DNA of 64,000 nucleotides, taken from the NCBI RefSeq assembly GCF_023516495.1, contig NZ_JAMGBC010000001.1, positions 310,001 to 374,000 of the forward strand. The letters run 5' to 3'. The notes beneath the pieces are model-generated. The model made no database searches. It was not told the DNA's origin and was given only the letters and a program-made list of their open reading frames with translations. This DNA is from Sphingomonas anseongensis (lineage in GTDB: Bacteria > Pseudomonadota > Alphaproteobacteria > Sphingomonadales > Sphingomonadaceae). The position numbers were made by a program, and so were the translations under genes. This document shows, piece by piece, positions 43,710 through 52,248 of the stretch (its first letter is position 1; each line of letters begins with the position of its first letter).

Positions 43710-44515
43710 GCCGAAACCGGGAAACAGCCTACGCGAAGGTCAATCTGGCCCTGCACGTTCGCGAGCGACTGCCGGACGGCTATCACCGGATCGAGACGGT
43801 CTTTGCCTTCTGCGAAGATGGCGACGAGGTCACCGCCCAGCCCGCGGTTCCGGTTTCGCTGACACTGGACGGCGAATTCGCCGACGCCCTGGGCCAGGCA
43901 GATAATCTGGTTCTGAAGGCTGTGAATGCTCTTCGGGAGGTAAGCGGGAGCGACCAGACGGCCTTACTCCACCTCGAAAAGCAGCTGCCAGTCGCGGCCG
44001 GCCTAGGGGGCGGCTCAGCCGATGCTGCTGCGACCCTGCGCCTGCTGAACCGGACGTGGGGGCTGAAGCTGTCAGCCGACCAACTGGAAGATATCGGCCG
44101 CGAGCTTGGGGCAGACGTCCCCGCCTGCGTCCACTCGAGGTCGGTGCGCGGCGATGGCAGGGGTGACGTCCTCGAAAGCGTGGACCTCGGCCTCACCGGA
44201 ACCCCGGTGTTACTGGTCAACCCGCGCGAGACGCTTCCGACCGCCGAGGTCTTTGCCCTTTGGGACGGGAACGACCGCGGGCCGCTTGAAGACTGGCGGC
44301 ACGGCCGAAATGACCTGGAGCAGGCAGCCACGTCGCTTGCACCGCAGATTGGCGGGGTGCTGGCGTGGCTCTCTGCTCAGCCGGGAACGACCTGCGTTCG
44401 CATGTCGGGAAGCGGGGCGACCTGCTTCGCCCTGTTCGAAAGCGAGGAGCAGCGCGACCATTCGGCGGAAGGCGTTCCGCGGGAATGGTGGCGCCTTTCC
44501 ACACGCCTGCGCTAA
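43706..44515 (+). CDS. ispE: 4-diphosphocytidyl-2-C-methyl-D-erythritol kinase
   Basis: IspE phosphorylates CDP-methylerythritol in the non-mevalonate isoprenoid pathway. The 269-residue GHMP kinase has A-K-V-N-L-A-L-H-V near the start, the ATP loop P-V-A-A-G-L-G-G-G-S-A-D-A-A-A (about 93-107) and M-S-G-S-G-A-T-C-F near the C-terminus. Start TTG overlaps the TGA of the TPR gene (TTGA), indicating translational coupling. The undecaprenyl carrier needed by the glycan locus is a product of this pathway, though the link is general. Confidence 0.93.
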   Translation: MSRNRETAYAKVNLALHVRERLPDGYHRIETVFAFCEDGDEVTAQPAVPVSLTLDGEFADALGQADNLVLKAVNALREVSGSDQTALLHLEKQLPVAAGLGGGSADAAATLRLLNRTWGLKLSADQLEDIGRELGADVPACVHSRSVRGDGRGDVLESVDLGLTGTPVLLVNPRETLPTAEVFALWDGNDRGPLEDWRHGRNDLEQAATSLAPQIGGVLAWLSAQPGTTCVRMSGSGATCFALFESEEQRDHSAEGVPREWWRLSTRLR

Positions 44516-44525
44516 ACGCCCGCTC

Positions 44526-45884
44526 ATGAGTGGGCGCCCGATCCTCACTGCCGAACGCATGCGGGCCGCCGAGCAGGCGGCAATCGACGCGGGGATGCCA
44601 GTCGAAACGCTGATGGAACGCGCCGGGGCCGCGCTGGCGGAAGCGACGGTTCGCTTCGGTGCGCCGCTGCCCGTGCTGATTCTCTGCGGGCCGGGCAACA
44701 ATGGCGGCGATGGCTATGTCGCGGCACGCCATTTGGCAGATCGTGGAATCAGGGTTCGCGTGGCTGCGCTTGGCGACCCCAAAAGCGACGCCGCCAAGTG
44801 GGCGCGTTCGAAATTCAACGGCGAGGTCGAGCAGTTGGGCGCGGAAACAGGTCGCGCGCCTATTCTGATCGATTGCCTGTTCGGAACAGGACTGAAGAAA
44901 GCCCTTCAACCGGATCTGGTTGAACAGCTTCTGCGGCTCAGCACCGATGCCTCTGTGTGCATTGCCTGCGATCTTCCAAGCGGTGCCGAAAGCGACAGCG
45001 GCGAGCTTCTGAACGACGTTCCAGGCTTTGGCCTGACGGTGACCTTTGGCGCGCTCAAGCCCGCCCACCGGCTAATGCCGGCGATGAACAAATGCGGGCG
45101 GGTGGTGCTGGCCGACATCGGTCTCGCGATCGATACGGCGTGGCGCGAGATCGGTCGCCCCGACCTCCCGCCGTTGGATCCCGCCGGCCACAAATATTCG
45201 CGCGGCCTCGTTCATGCGCTCGCCGGCAAGATGCCCGGGGCGATCGCCCTTTCGACGGTTGCAGCGGCACGCTCGGGGGCCGGCTACGTCCGGGTCAGCA
45301 CATCGCGAGCGATCGACGGGCTTCCGTCGGCGATCGTCCAGACGGACACGGCTATCCTCGACGACCCGCGGATCGGCTGCATCCTCGTTGGTCCGGGAAT
45401 GGGCGAGATACCGCAGCTGCTGACGCTGGCGCTGACTGCAAGGGCTCCGAAGGTGATCGATGCAGACGCGATCGGACAGGTGGGAGATGCGGAACGGCTG
45501 CGGGGGCAGGACGCGATCCTGACGCCTCACTCGGGCGAGTTCGTCCGGCTGTTCGGCAAGCTTCCCGGAAACAAGGCGGAGCAGGCACTCGAAGCCGCGT
45601 GCCGCTCGGGCGCTGTGGTGGTTTACAAGGGTCCGGACACCGTCGTTGCTTCCCCAGACGGACGGATCGGCTTCGCTCCCCCGGCGCCCGCATGGCTCGC
45701 AAGTGCAGGAACCGGCGACGTTCTCGCCGGAATGATCGCCGCCTTGCGTGCGCGCGGCCTGGAAGCCTTCGAAGCGGCCTGCGCCGCCGTCTGGCTTCAC
45801 GGGCGGGCTGCGGAGATTGCGGGGCCGCACATGATTGCGGACGACCTAGCCGCCGCAATTCCGGCCGCACTCGACCTTCGGTGA
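44526..45884 (+). CDS. nnr: Bifunctional NAD(P)H-hydrate epimerase/ADP-dependent dehydratase
   Basis: The protein repairs hydrated NAD(P)H. Residues about 1-210 form the epimerase (YjeF_N; G-P-G-N-N-G-G-D-G-Y-V-A-A-R), and about 220-450 the dehydratase (carbohydrate-kinase-like; G-H-K-Y-S-R-G near the start and A-G-T-G-D-V-L-A-G-M near the end). I use ATG 44526, just after ispE; a long reading further upstream is only frame overlap. The 452-residue length is normal for the fused form. It lies within the ispE-to-rRNA-methyltransferase operon. Confidence 0.92.
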   Translation: MSGRPILTAERMRAAEQAAIDAGMPVETLMERAGAALAEATVRFGAPLPVLILCGPGNNGGDGYVAARHLADRGIRVRVAALGDPKSDAAKWARSKFNGEVEQLGAETGRAPILIDCLFGTGLKKALQPDLVEQLLRLSTDASVCIACDLPSGAESDSGELLNDVPGFGLTVTFGALKPAHRLMPAMNKCGRVVLADIGLAIDTAWREIGRPDLPPLDPAGHKYSRGLVHALAGKMPGAIALSTVAAARSGAGYVRVSTSRAIDGLPSAIVQTDTAILDDPRIGCILVGPGMGEIPQLLTLALTARAPKVIDADAIGQVGDAERLRGQDAILTPHSGEFVRLFGKLPGNKAEQALEAACRSGAVVVYKGPDTVVASPDGRIGFAPPAPAWLASAGTGDVLAGMIAALRARGLEAFEAACAAVWLHGRAAEIAGPHMIADDLAAAIPAALDLR

Positions 45885-47050
45885 ACGAGCTTATCGTCCG
45901 GATCGCGGCCCGCGGCGACGGAGTGACCGCCACCGGACGCCATGTGCCGTTCGTCGTTCCGGGCGACGCCGTGCTCGATGACGGAGCACTGGCGTTCGGC
46001 CCGCACCACCAGGCGCCGCCGTGCCGTCATTTTCCCGAATGCGGCGGTTGCCAGCTCCAGCATGCCGACGACGAGGCGTACATCGGCTACCTCTCCTCGC
46101 GGATCGAGCTTGCTCTTGCCCAGCACGGGCTGGAGACCGAGATCCGCCCCCCGCATCTATCTCCGCCCCGATCGCGTCGGCGCGCGACCCTGAAGGCGCT
46201 TAAGCTGGGCAGGGGCGCGGTGGTCGGCTTCAACGCCGAGAAGTCGCACCGGATCGTCGATATGCAGGAATGCCATATCCTGAGGCCCGAGCTGTTTGCG
46301 CTCGTGGCTCCGGTTCGCGGGCTCTTCACACAGCTGCTCAAACCCAAGCAGGTCGCTGAGGCACAGCTTACCTTGATCGACGGCGGCGCTGACGTGCTGC
46401 TGCGCAATGTGAGCGCAGCGGACCTGCCCGCGCTTCAGGCGCTGACCGATTTCGCTGGGACGTACGGGCTGGCACGCCTTTCCATCGACAGCGGCAATGG
46501 CCCGGAGACGATGTATGAGCCGGTTCCCGCCACCGTGAGCCTATCCGGAGCGCAGGTCACCTTTCCGCACGGGGCGTTTCTCCAGGCGACAGCCGATGGC
46601 CAGGAGACGCTGGTCGAGTGCGTTCGCGAATGCGCCGCCGGTTCGAAGGCGATCGCCGACCTGTTCGCCGGCCTCGGCACCTTCGCGCTGGCGACCGGAG
46701 CGGCCTACGCCGCCGAGGCCGCGCGCGATTCGGCGGCTGCACTGAAGCGGGCGGCCCCGACCATGCAAGTCGATCACCGTGACCTCTATCGACGTCCACT
46801 CGATTCAAGCGAACTCAGCGGCTTCGGTGCTGTTGTCCTGGATCCGCCGCGCGCAGGAGCTGAACAGCAGGTCGATCAGCTTGCTGCGTCAGCGGTGCCG
46901 CGGATCGCCTATGTCAGCTGCAACCCGGCGACGTTCGCGCGCGACGCGCGGCGGCTCGCCGACGGCGGTTATCGGCTCGAGTGGGTGAAGCCGGTCGGTC
47001 AGTTCCGCTGGTCGACCCACGTTGAGCTTGCCGCCTGCTTCGCGAGATAG
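45881..47050 (+). CDS. TrmA/RlmD-family RNA (uracil-5-)-methyltransferase
   Basis: A 389-residue class I SAM enzyme with an Fe4S4 cluster motif C-R-H-F-P-E-C-G-G-C (residues 46-55; the family's cysteine cluster), a degenerate SAM motif A-D-L-F-A-G-L-G-T-F-A-L-A and the nucleophile-containing S-C-N-P-A-T-F-A-R-D. Relatives methylate uracil 5 in 23S rRNA (RlmC/RlmD) or tRNA. Start GTG 45881 overlaps the preceding TGA. The 3' end overlaps the convergent GT87-like gene by 52 bp. RlmD-type is most likely, but the target is not provable here. Confidence 0.85.
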   Translation: MNELIVRIAARGDGVTATGRHVPFVVPGDAVLDDGALAFGPHHQAPPCRHFPECGGCQLQHADDEAYIGYLSSRIELALAQHGLETEIRPPHLSPPRSRRRATLKALKLGRGAVVGFNAEKSHRIVDMQECHILRPELFALVAPVRGLFTQLLKPKQVAEAQLTLIDGGADVLLRNVSAADLPALQALTDFAGTYGLARLSIDSGNGPETMYEPVPATVSLSGAQVTFPHGAFLQATADGQETLVECVRECAAGSKAIADLFAGLGTFALATGAAYAAEAARDSAAALKRAAPTMQVDHRDLYRRPLDSSELSGFGAVVLDPPRAGAEQQVDQLAASAVPRIAYVSCNPATFARDARRLADGGYRLEWVKPVGQFRWSTHVELAACFAR

Positions 47051-48186
47051 AGCGCCAACGCCAGCGGAATCAGTGCGGGCCCCGGCAGGTGCAGGCCACC
47101 ACAGACGAGCTGCAGAAGAGTCAGGAAATAGGTTGCGAGCACCAGCAGCCGGCCGGTCCGACCCGTGGGCAGCGCCAGCAGGGCGGCCGCCGTTAGCGGT
47201 AGCGTGTCGTAGGACATGAGATAGGGCGTGCCGAACACACCCGCCGCCAGGAACAGCGCATTTGCCGACCAATCGGCGGCTGAGGGACGGCTGCGGAAGC
47301 GCCAGGCGATCATCGCCACGGCGACGAGCGCGGCTGCGGCTTGCGCCCAGCCCGCGACTGAGGTCGCTACTCCGGCGCTTCGCAGGTTCATGAACACCGT
47401 CGGCATGAACGGACCGCCGAGAACCTGCGGATCGCTCAGCACTCGCGATTGAGTCGGCATCCCAAGGGTCCAGTAGGCGAGCCACGGCTCGACACCCCAC
47501 AGCATCGCCGTCGCCACCACGATCCCCGCAGCCGATGCAATCGCGCCGCCGATTACCCGCCAGTCGCGCGCGGCGATCAGCATGACGGGGAAGAACAGCC
47601 CGAGCTGCGGCTTCAGCGTCAGCAGGCCGAGAAGTGCGCCGGCCAGCCACGGACGGCTCTGCCGAAGGCGCAGGACGTTGAGGATGACCGCGGTCGCAAG
47701 GAAGGCGAACTGGCCGGAGATGACGCAGAAAACCGCCGCCGGGGAGAGGAGGAGCGCGATCTGCAGCTGGCGATCCGCGATCCACGTGCGGACGGAAAGG
47801 AACAGGACTAGCGGACCGAGCACGGTCCACAGCGCGAGAGCCGGCAGATACGGCAGCCCGGCGAATGGCGCGGCGACGAGCATGATGCTCGGCGGGTAGG
47901 ACCAGACCTGGCCGAGGTAGCCGGGCCCGACCATTCTCGCGACCTCCGCCTGATAGGTCGCAAGGTCATAGAAGCGCTGAGGGTCGGCAGCCCAGGAGGC
48001 GCGTGCCGCCATCCAGAAATTGAGGAAGTCGCGCCCGACCACCAGGGTCGTCCCGTCGCGCGGAATTGCATGTGAGAGGTCGAGGTTGGCGAACCACAGC
48101 ACGGCGTAGCTGAGCGCAAATAGCGGCGCCACGTGCGCCAGGAGCTTCAGCGTTTCGCCGCTATCGTCGCGGCGGGTTTCAGGCAC
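46999..48186 (-). CDS. GT87-like membrane glycosyltransferase (DUF2029)
   Basis: The 395-residue protein has about 10-11 membrane helices. An early loop with G-R-D-F-L-N-F-W-M-A-A-R (about 51-62) contains the acidic residue typical of GT-C enzymes, and W-S-Y-P-P follows at about 94-98, as in DUF2029/GT87 proteins that use polyprenyl-phosphate sugars. It probably adds a hexose to lipid or glycan on the periplasmic side. It overlaps the MAPEG gene's end by 8 bp, hence shared transcription. Confidence 0.8.
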   Translation of the reverse strand: MPETRRDDSGETLKLLAHVAPLFALSYAVLWFANLDLSHAIPRDGTTLVVGRDFLNFWMAARASWAADPQRFYDLATYQAEVARMVGPGYLGQVWSYPPSIMLVAAPFAGLPYLPALALWTVLGPLVLFLSVRTWIADRQLQIALLLSPAAVFCVISGQFAFLATAVILNVLRLRQSRPWLAGALLGLLTLKPQLGLFFPVMLIAARDWRVIGGAIASAAGIVVATAMLWGVEPWLAYWTLGMPTQSRVLSDPQVLGGPFMPTVFMNLRSAGVATSVAGWAQAAAALVAVAMIAWRFRSRPSAADWSANALFLAAGVFGTPYLMSYDTLPLTAAALLALPTGRTGRLLVLATYFLTLLQLVCGGLHLPGPALIPLALALYLAKQAASSTWVDQRN

Positions 48187-48622
48187 CGTGGAGGATTCGA
48201 GCGCCAGCGTGGACGGTGAGGCCGAGGAGGCACAGGCTTGCGAGCGCGAACAAGGGAAAGCGGATCTGGACGATGTTCACGGTCGACTGGACGATGCTGT
48301 GCGCGACCCGAAAGCCAACATAGCCCCACGCCAGCCAATAGTTGATTCCGCCGCCCATCCCCATCAGCGCGAGCGTTAGCGCGATCGCGTAGAAGAGCGT
48401 CGGCTGTTCCATGAGGTGATTATAATTGTGCGAGGGCCACTGGGCTTCGGGCGGTGCCTTGCCTTCGAGGTTCACTCCTCGTGAACCTCGGGGGATCGTG
48501 CTCCAGCTAATACCCAACTGGGCGAACGCCCTGCGGCGAGCGATCGCCATCCACACCATCATAACCAGCGACCAGGCGACCAGAGCCACTACCGGGATCA
48601 GAATCGGACTATAGTCGTGCAT
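48179..48622 (-). CDS. MAPEG family membrane protein
   Basis: 147 residues with four membrane helices and the conserved pieces N-Y-N-H-L-M-E-Q-P-T-L-F-Y and R-V-A-H-S-I-V-Q of MAPEG proteins (microsomal glutathione transferase/eicosanoid-related fold). Bacterial members are usually uncharacterised. Its ribosome binding site (GGAGGG, six bases before ATG) lies inside the 3' arm of the terminator hairpin of the upstream gene. Confidence 0.85.
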   Translation of the reverse strand: MHDYSPILIPVVALVAWSLVMMVWMAIARRRAFAQLGISWSTIPRGSRGVNLEGKAPPEAQWPSHNYNHLMEQPTLFYAIALTLALMGMGGGINYWLAWGYVGFRVAHSIVQSTVNIVQIRFPLFALASLCLLGLTVHAGARILHGA

Positions 48623-48624
48623 GA

Positions 48625-48655
48625 AAAACCCTCCCCCTGAGCTCAGGAGGAGGGT
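48625..48655 (-). terminator. Rho-independent terminator after the deoxyhypusine-synthase-like gene
   Basis: On the minus strand the arms CCCTCC...CCTGAG and CTCAGG...GGAGGG pair with one mismatch around a palindromic centre (TGAGCTCA), followed directly by TTTTT. It lies 29 bp after the stop of the deoxyhypusine-synthase-like gene. The 3' arm also contains the MAPEG ribosome binding site and ends three bases before its ATG. Confidence 0.85.
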
Positions 48656-48683
48656 GCTTCAGTTGGTTGCTCGGTGCAATCGA

Positions 48684-49742
48684 TTAGTCGAACAGTTTCG
48701 CGAAACTGCGCTTCTCGCGGTTGCGCCAGGCGCCGCGGTGCCAGGCGTCGGACGCCAGCAGCGGAAGGACGCTGGTGGCTTCGGCGAAGACCATCTGTTC
48801 CATAGCCGTCGACACCTTGCCCCAGCTCGCCGCTTCCTGGAGCGTCGACGACGAGCAGGCGCCGTCGCGCACGTCCGCGACGGTGATCTGGACCGCATAT
48901 TTATGCACTTCGACGTCCTCGTGACCGAGGATTTCGGCGCAGACGACCGTGTCCTGGGTGAAGTTCTTGGGAACGCCGCCGCCGATCATCAGGAGGCCAG
49001 TGGTGCCGGCCTTGATCTTGATGTCGGTGAGCTCGCGGAAGTCGGCGATGCTGTCGAGAGTCATGTAGTGACCGCCTCGCTTCATCGCGTCGACCTGGTG
49101 CTTCACCAGCCCGAAGCCGGCTGAGCTGTCGGTGAAGGCGGGGCAGAAGATCGGGACATCATGCTCATAGGCGAGCTGGACGAGACTTCCTTCCTTCTTG
49201 GCGTTGCCCTCGCTCAACCACTTGCCCATCTCGCGGATGAAGGCCCGGCTCGAGTACGGACGCGGCTCCAGGCTGTCGGCGATCTTGCCGATCGTGAAGT
49301 CGCAATCCTGCAATTTCTCTTCGTCGATGTACGTATCGTAGATGCGATCGATGTAGAGCGAGCGCAGAGTATCGTCGTCAGGGATTTCATTGGCTTGGTA
49401 GTGCTTGTGGCCAAGCGCTTCGAAGAAATCCATGTCGACGATGGTCGCTCCGGTGGCGACGATGGCGTCGACCATGTTCGACTTCACCATCTCGGCATAG
49501 AGGTCCATGCAGCCGCCGGCCGAGGTCGAGCCCGCGACCACCAGGATGATCGAGCAGGACTGGTCCTCGAGCATGGTGTTGTAGATTTTCGTCGCTCGCG
49601 ACAGATCGCGGCTGGTGAAGCTCATCTTCCCCATCGCGTCGACGATCGGGCGAGCGTCGAACTTGGTGATGTCGATATGTTCGACGGGCGAAGACAGCAG
49701 CTCCGCCTTGCGAGTGTCGTTGACCTTGGAATCCTGGTTCAT
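48684..49742 (-). CDS. Deoxyhypusine synthase-like protein, candidate homospermidine synthase
   Basis: The 352-residue protein belongs to the deoxyhypusine synthase fold: S-I-I-L-V-V-A-G-S-T-S-A-G-G (NAD-binding region) and E-A-A-S-W-G-K, where the lysine corresponds to the catalytic Lys329 of the human enzyme. Bacteria lack eIF5A, and some bacterial relatives have been shown to make sym-homospermidine from putrescine/spermidine. The ornithine decarboxylase gene upstream fits this. I use ATG 49742, because GGAG sits six bases before it, rather than ATGs at 49754 or 49766. A strong terminator follows. Confidence 0.85.
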   Translation of the reverse strand: MNQDSKVNDTRKAELLSSPVEHIDITKFDARPIVDAMGKMSFTSRDLSRATKIYNTMLEDQSCSIILVVAGSTSAGGCMDLYAEMVKSNMVDAIVATGATIVDMDFFEALGHKHYQANEIPDDDTLRSLYIDRIYDTYIDEEKLQDCDFTIGKIADSLEPRPYSSRAFIREMGKWLSEGNAKKEGSLVQLAYEHDVPIFCPAFTDSSAGFGLVKHQVDAMKRGGHYMTLDSIADFRELTDIKIKAGTTGLLMIGGGVPKNFTQDTVVCAEILGHEDVEVHKYAVQITVADVRDGACSSSTLQEAASWGKVSTAMEQMVFAEATSVLPLLASDAWHRGAWRNREKRSFAKLFD

Positions 49743-49876
49743 CTCATGCTCCATTGCGCGGCCCACATAGGCATCGCTGCGACGAAAGGCATGTCGTTCA
49801 ATGTGGGGGACAGCCTCACCCCATCAACCGCCTTGCGGCGGACCTCCCTCCTGCCGGAGCAGAAGGGGAGGAAATT

Positions 49877-51106
49877 CTAGAGCGTGACCACGTTGGTCCG
49901 CGCCGGTGCGCTTGTTCCGTACAGGCTCGCCATCGGCTCGTCCTCGACGATTTCACTCGCCACCGATCCGAAGCCGTTGAAGCCGGTGCGCATCGCGCAG
50001 CCGTAGGCTCCGAGCATTCCGATCTCGAGGTAATCGCCGGCACCGACGTCGCCCGGCAGGGCGAACGGCCCAGCCATCCGGTCGAGGTCGTCGCAGGTCG
50101 GCCCGTAGAAGCTGAAGTCCGCCGACCGGACGAGCGACTCCGCCTCTCGGAGCAGCCGCACAGGATAGCGCCAGCCGATATGCGCAGCGTCGAACAACGT
50201 GCCGTAGGCGCCGTCGTTGATATACAGCTCGTCGCCGCGGCGCTTTTCGACGCGGACCACGAGGCTCGCATATTCGGCACAGAGCGCTCGGCCCGGCTCG
50301 CACCACAGTTCCGACGAGTAGCTGACGGGAAGGGCCTCGAAGCCGGCGTGGATGACCGAGAAATAGGTTTCGAGCTCCGGCGGCTCCATGCCCGGGTAGA
50401 CCGAGGGAAATCCTCCGCCCACATCGACGATGTCGACGGTGACCGCGGCGAGAACGATCGCGTCGCGAACCCGCGCAAGGGCCTCGGCATAAGCGGCAGG
50501 GCTCATCGCCTGGCTACCGACGTGAAAGCAGATGCCGAGCGCGTCCGCTGCCTGGCGGGCGGCAATCAGCAGCGGCTTGATGTCCGCCTCCGACGCGCCG
50601 AACTTCGCCCCAAGGCTGAGCTTGGCGTGCTGGTTGTCGACCCGAATTCTCACGAGCAGGTTGAGATCGGAGGCCACGACGCCGTCCTTCGACGTCGCGC
50701 GGACGATCTTCTCGAGCTCCTCCATCGTGTCGAGGGAGAATGTGCGGACATCGTGCTCGAAATAGGCCTCGGCGATGACCTCCTCGGCCTTCACCGGGTG
50801 CATGAAGCACTGCACGGCGCCGGGCAGAACTTCGGAGACCAGGCGGACCTCGCCGATCGACGCCACGTCGTAATGGGTGATCCCGCCGTCCCACAGAATC
50901 TGCAGGAGATCCGGCGATGGATTGGCCTTCACGGCATAGAGCGACCGGCCCGGAAACTTCTCGACGAAGAATCGGGCGGCTCGCCGCGCGGCGTGAGGAC
51001 GCAGCAACGTGACCGGCTGGACCGGACGAAGCTTTGCGATTTCGACACCCCCCCGGGCGCCGCTCTGGGAAGTAGCTAGCCCCAGCGGGCGATGATGCTT
51101 GTGCAA
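49877..51106 (-). CDS. PLP-dependent ornithine/lysine decarboxylase (alanine-racemase fold)
   Basis: This fold-type III enzyme carries the PLP lysine in Y-A-V-K-A-N, H-V-G-S-Q, V-D-V-G-G-G-F-P and the second-subunit cysteine region G-P-T-C-D-D, all typical of ornithine decarboxylases making putrescine. I choose TTG 51106: GGAGG is nine bases upstream and a promoter (51182-51210) lies beyond, so the longer reading to 51235 would include the promoter. The gene pairs with the homospermidine-synthase candidate. The length of about 410 residues is normal. Confidence 0.88.
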   Translation of the reverse strand: MHKHHRPLGLATSQSGARGGVEIAKLRPVQPVTLLRPHAARRAARFFVEKFPGRSLYAVKANPSPDLLQILWDGGITHYDVASIGEVRLVSEVLPGAVQCFMHPVKAEEVIAEAYFEHDVRTFSLDTMEELEKIVRATSKDGVVASDLNLLVRIRVDNQHAKLSLGAKFGASEADIKPLLIAARQAADALGICFHVGSQAMSPAAYAEALARVRDAIVLAAVTVDIVDVGGGFPSVYPGMEPPELETYFSVIHAGFEALPVSYSSELWCEPGRALCAEYASLVVRVEKRRGDELYINDGAYGTLFDAAHIGWRYPVRLLREAESLVRSADFSFYGPTCDDLDRMAGPFALPGDVGAGDYLEIGMLGAYGCAMRTGFNGFGSVASEIVEDEPMASLYGTSAPARTNVVTL

Positions 51107-51181
51107 CTCAAGGGACCTCCAACAGGTACGTTCCAAAAGAGCTGCCTTGCGGTTGGAAGTCCCATGGGGCAGCGGACGCGC

Positions 51182-51210
51182 GATATATGTATGGGGGTCG
51201 CCCATGTAAA
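51182..51210 (-). promoter_or_regulatory. Sigma70-type promoter for the ornithine decarboxylase
   Basis: On the minus strand TTTACA, 17 bp, TATATC; near-consensus -35 and -10 elements. Predicted transcription start near 51175, about 70 bases ahead of the TTG start at 51106. Confidence 0.6.
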
Positions 51211-51285
51211 GATTTTTTGGGCGGGAAGCCGACAATTGGCCGTCATATGTCGCTGATCTGCAACGGAATATCGAAAGGGTGAAAT

Positions 51286-52248
51286 ATCAACCGCTTAGCA
51301 AATCCAGCTTCGGTAACAGCCGAGGATGTCACCTCCGCAGCGAAGCGCATCGCCGGCCTGGTCGAGCGCACTCCGCTCATTGAAACCAAGGTCGGAACGA
51401 CGAAGGTCTGGCTGAAGTGCGAATCCCTTCAGACCGGCCGTGCCTTCAAGCTGAGGGGCGCGACCAACCGGCTGCTGCAGCTGTCGGACGAGGAAAAGCA
51501 GCGGGGCGTGGTCGCCTTTTCGTCGGGCAATCACGCCCAGGGCGTCGCCATCGCAGCGAAGCGCCTCGGCGTTCCTGCGGTCATCGTCATGCCGGCCGAC
51601 GCTCCGAAGGTGAAGGTGGACGCCACCCGCAGCCACGAAGCCGAGATCATCTTCTATGACCGACTGACCGAGAGCCGCGAGGAGATTGCGGAGAAGCTGG
51701 CGCAGGAGCGCGGCGCGGTCGTGGTCCCCAGCTTTGACGATGTCGCAATCGTCGCCGGCCAAGGCACGGTGGGGCTGGAAATCCTCGACCAGATGCCCGA
51801 GCCCCCGCGCCTGATCATCGTTCCCTGCGGCGGAGGCGGGCTCGCCTCGGGAATCGCCCTGGCCTGTCCCGACGCCGACATTGCGATCGTCGAGCCCGAA
51901 GGCTGGGACGACATGAAACGCTCGCTGGAAGGCGGCGAAATCGTGCCTGTGGCGCCGAACGCGCCGCCTACCTTGTGCGATGCGCTCCAGACTCCGCGAG
52001 TTTCGCCGATAACCTTTGAAATTTTGCGCGACCGCAATGCCGCCGCCTTCTCCGTCACGGACGAGGAGGTGAAGGAAGCGGTCCGCTTCGCATGGCGCGA
52101 GCATCAAATGGTCGTCGAGCCGGGCGGAGCTGCCGCTCTCGCTGCACTGCTTGCGGGGAAGGTCCAGCCGGTGGACGGGACGGTTGCGGTGGTTTCGGGA
52201 GGGAATATCGACCCGGACCTTCATGCCCGGATAGTCGACGGGGTCTAA
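51286..52248 (+). CDS. PLP-dependent serine/threonine dehydratase, apparent ATC start
   Basis: The 320-residue protein deaminates serine/threonine to 2-oxoacids. The PLP lysine is Lys55 in A-F-K-L-R-G-A, followed by S-S-G-N-H-A-Q-G (79-86) and the phosphate-binding C-G-G-G-G-L-A-S-G. The reading frame is continuous from a stop at 51280-51282, but no ATG, GTG or TTG lies before residue 75. The best start is ATC 51286, six bases after AAAGGG, giving a normal length. CTG 51358 would lose the first 24 residues. Divergent from the decarboxylase. Confidence 0.8.
   Translation: MNRLANPASVTAEDVTSAAKRIAGLVERTPLIETKVGTTKVWLKCESLQTGRAFKLRGATNRLLQLSDEEKQRGVVAFSSGNHAQGVAIAAKRLGVPAVIVMPADAPKVKVDATRSHEAEIIFYDRLTESREEIAEKLAQERGAVVVPSFDDVAIVAGQGTVGLEILDQMPEPPRLIIVPCGGGGLASGIALACPDADIAIVEPEGWDDMKRSLEGGEIVPVAPNAPPTLCDALQTPRVSPITFEILRDRNAAAFSVTDEEVKEAVRFAWREHQMVVEPGGAAALAALLAGKVQPVDGTVAVVSGGNIDPDLHARIVDGV

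Noticed and set aside
44106-44525. Longer N-terminus for the NAD(P)HX repair enzyme
   Set aside because: It lies within ispE in another frame; epimerase homology begins at ATG 44526.
44957-45880. Longer N-terminus for the RNA methyltransferase
   Set aside because: It is an Arg-rich overlap with the NAD(P)HX repair gene; homology begins at GTG 45881.
51295-52224. Minus-strand open frame opposite the dehydratase
   Set aside because: The plus strand carries a complete PLP enzyme; the minus-strand product is low-complexity and arises from codon bias.
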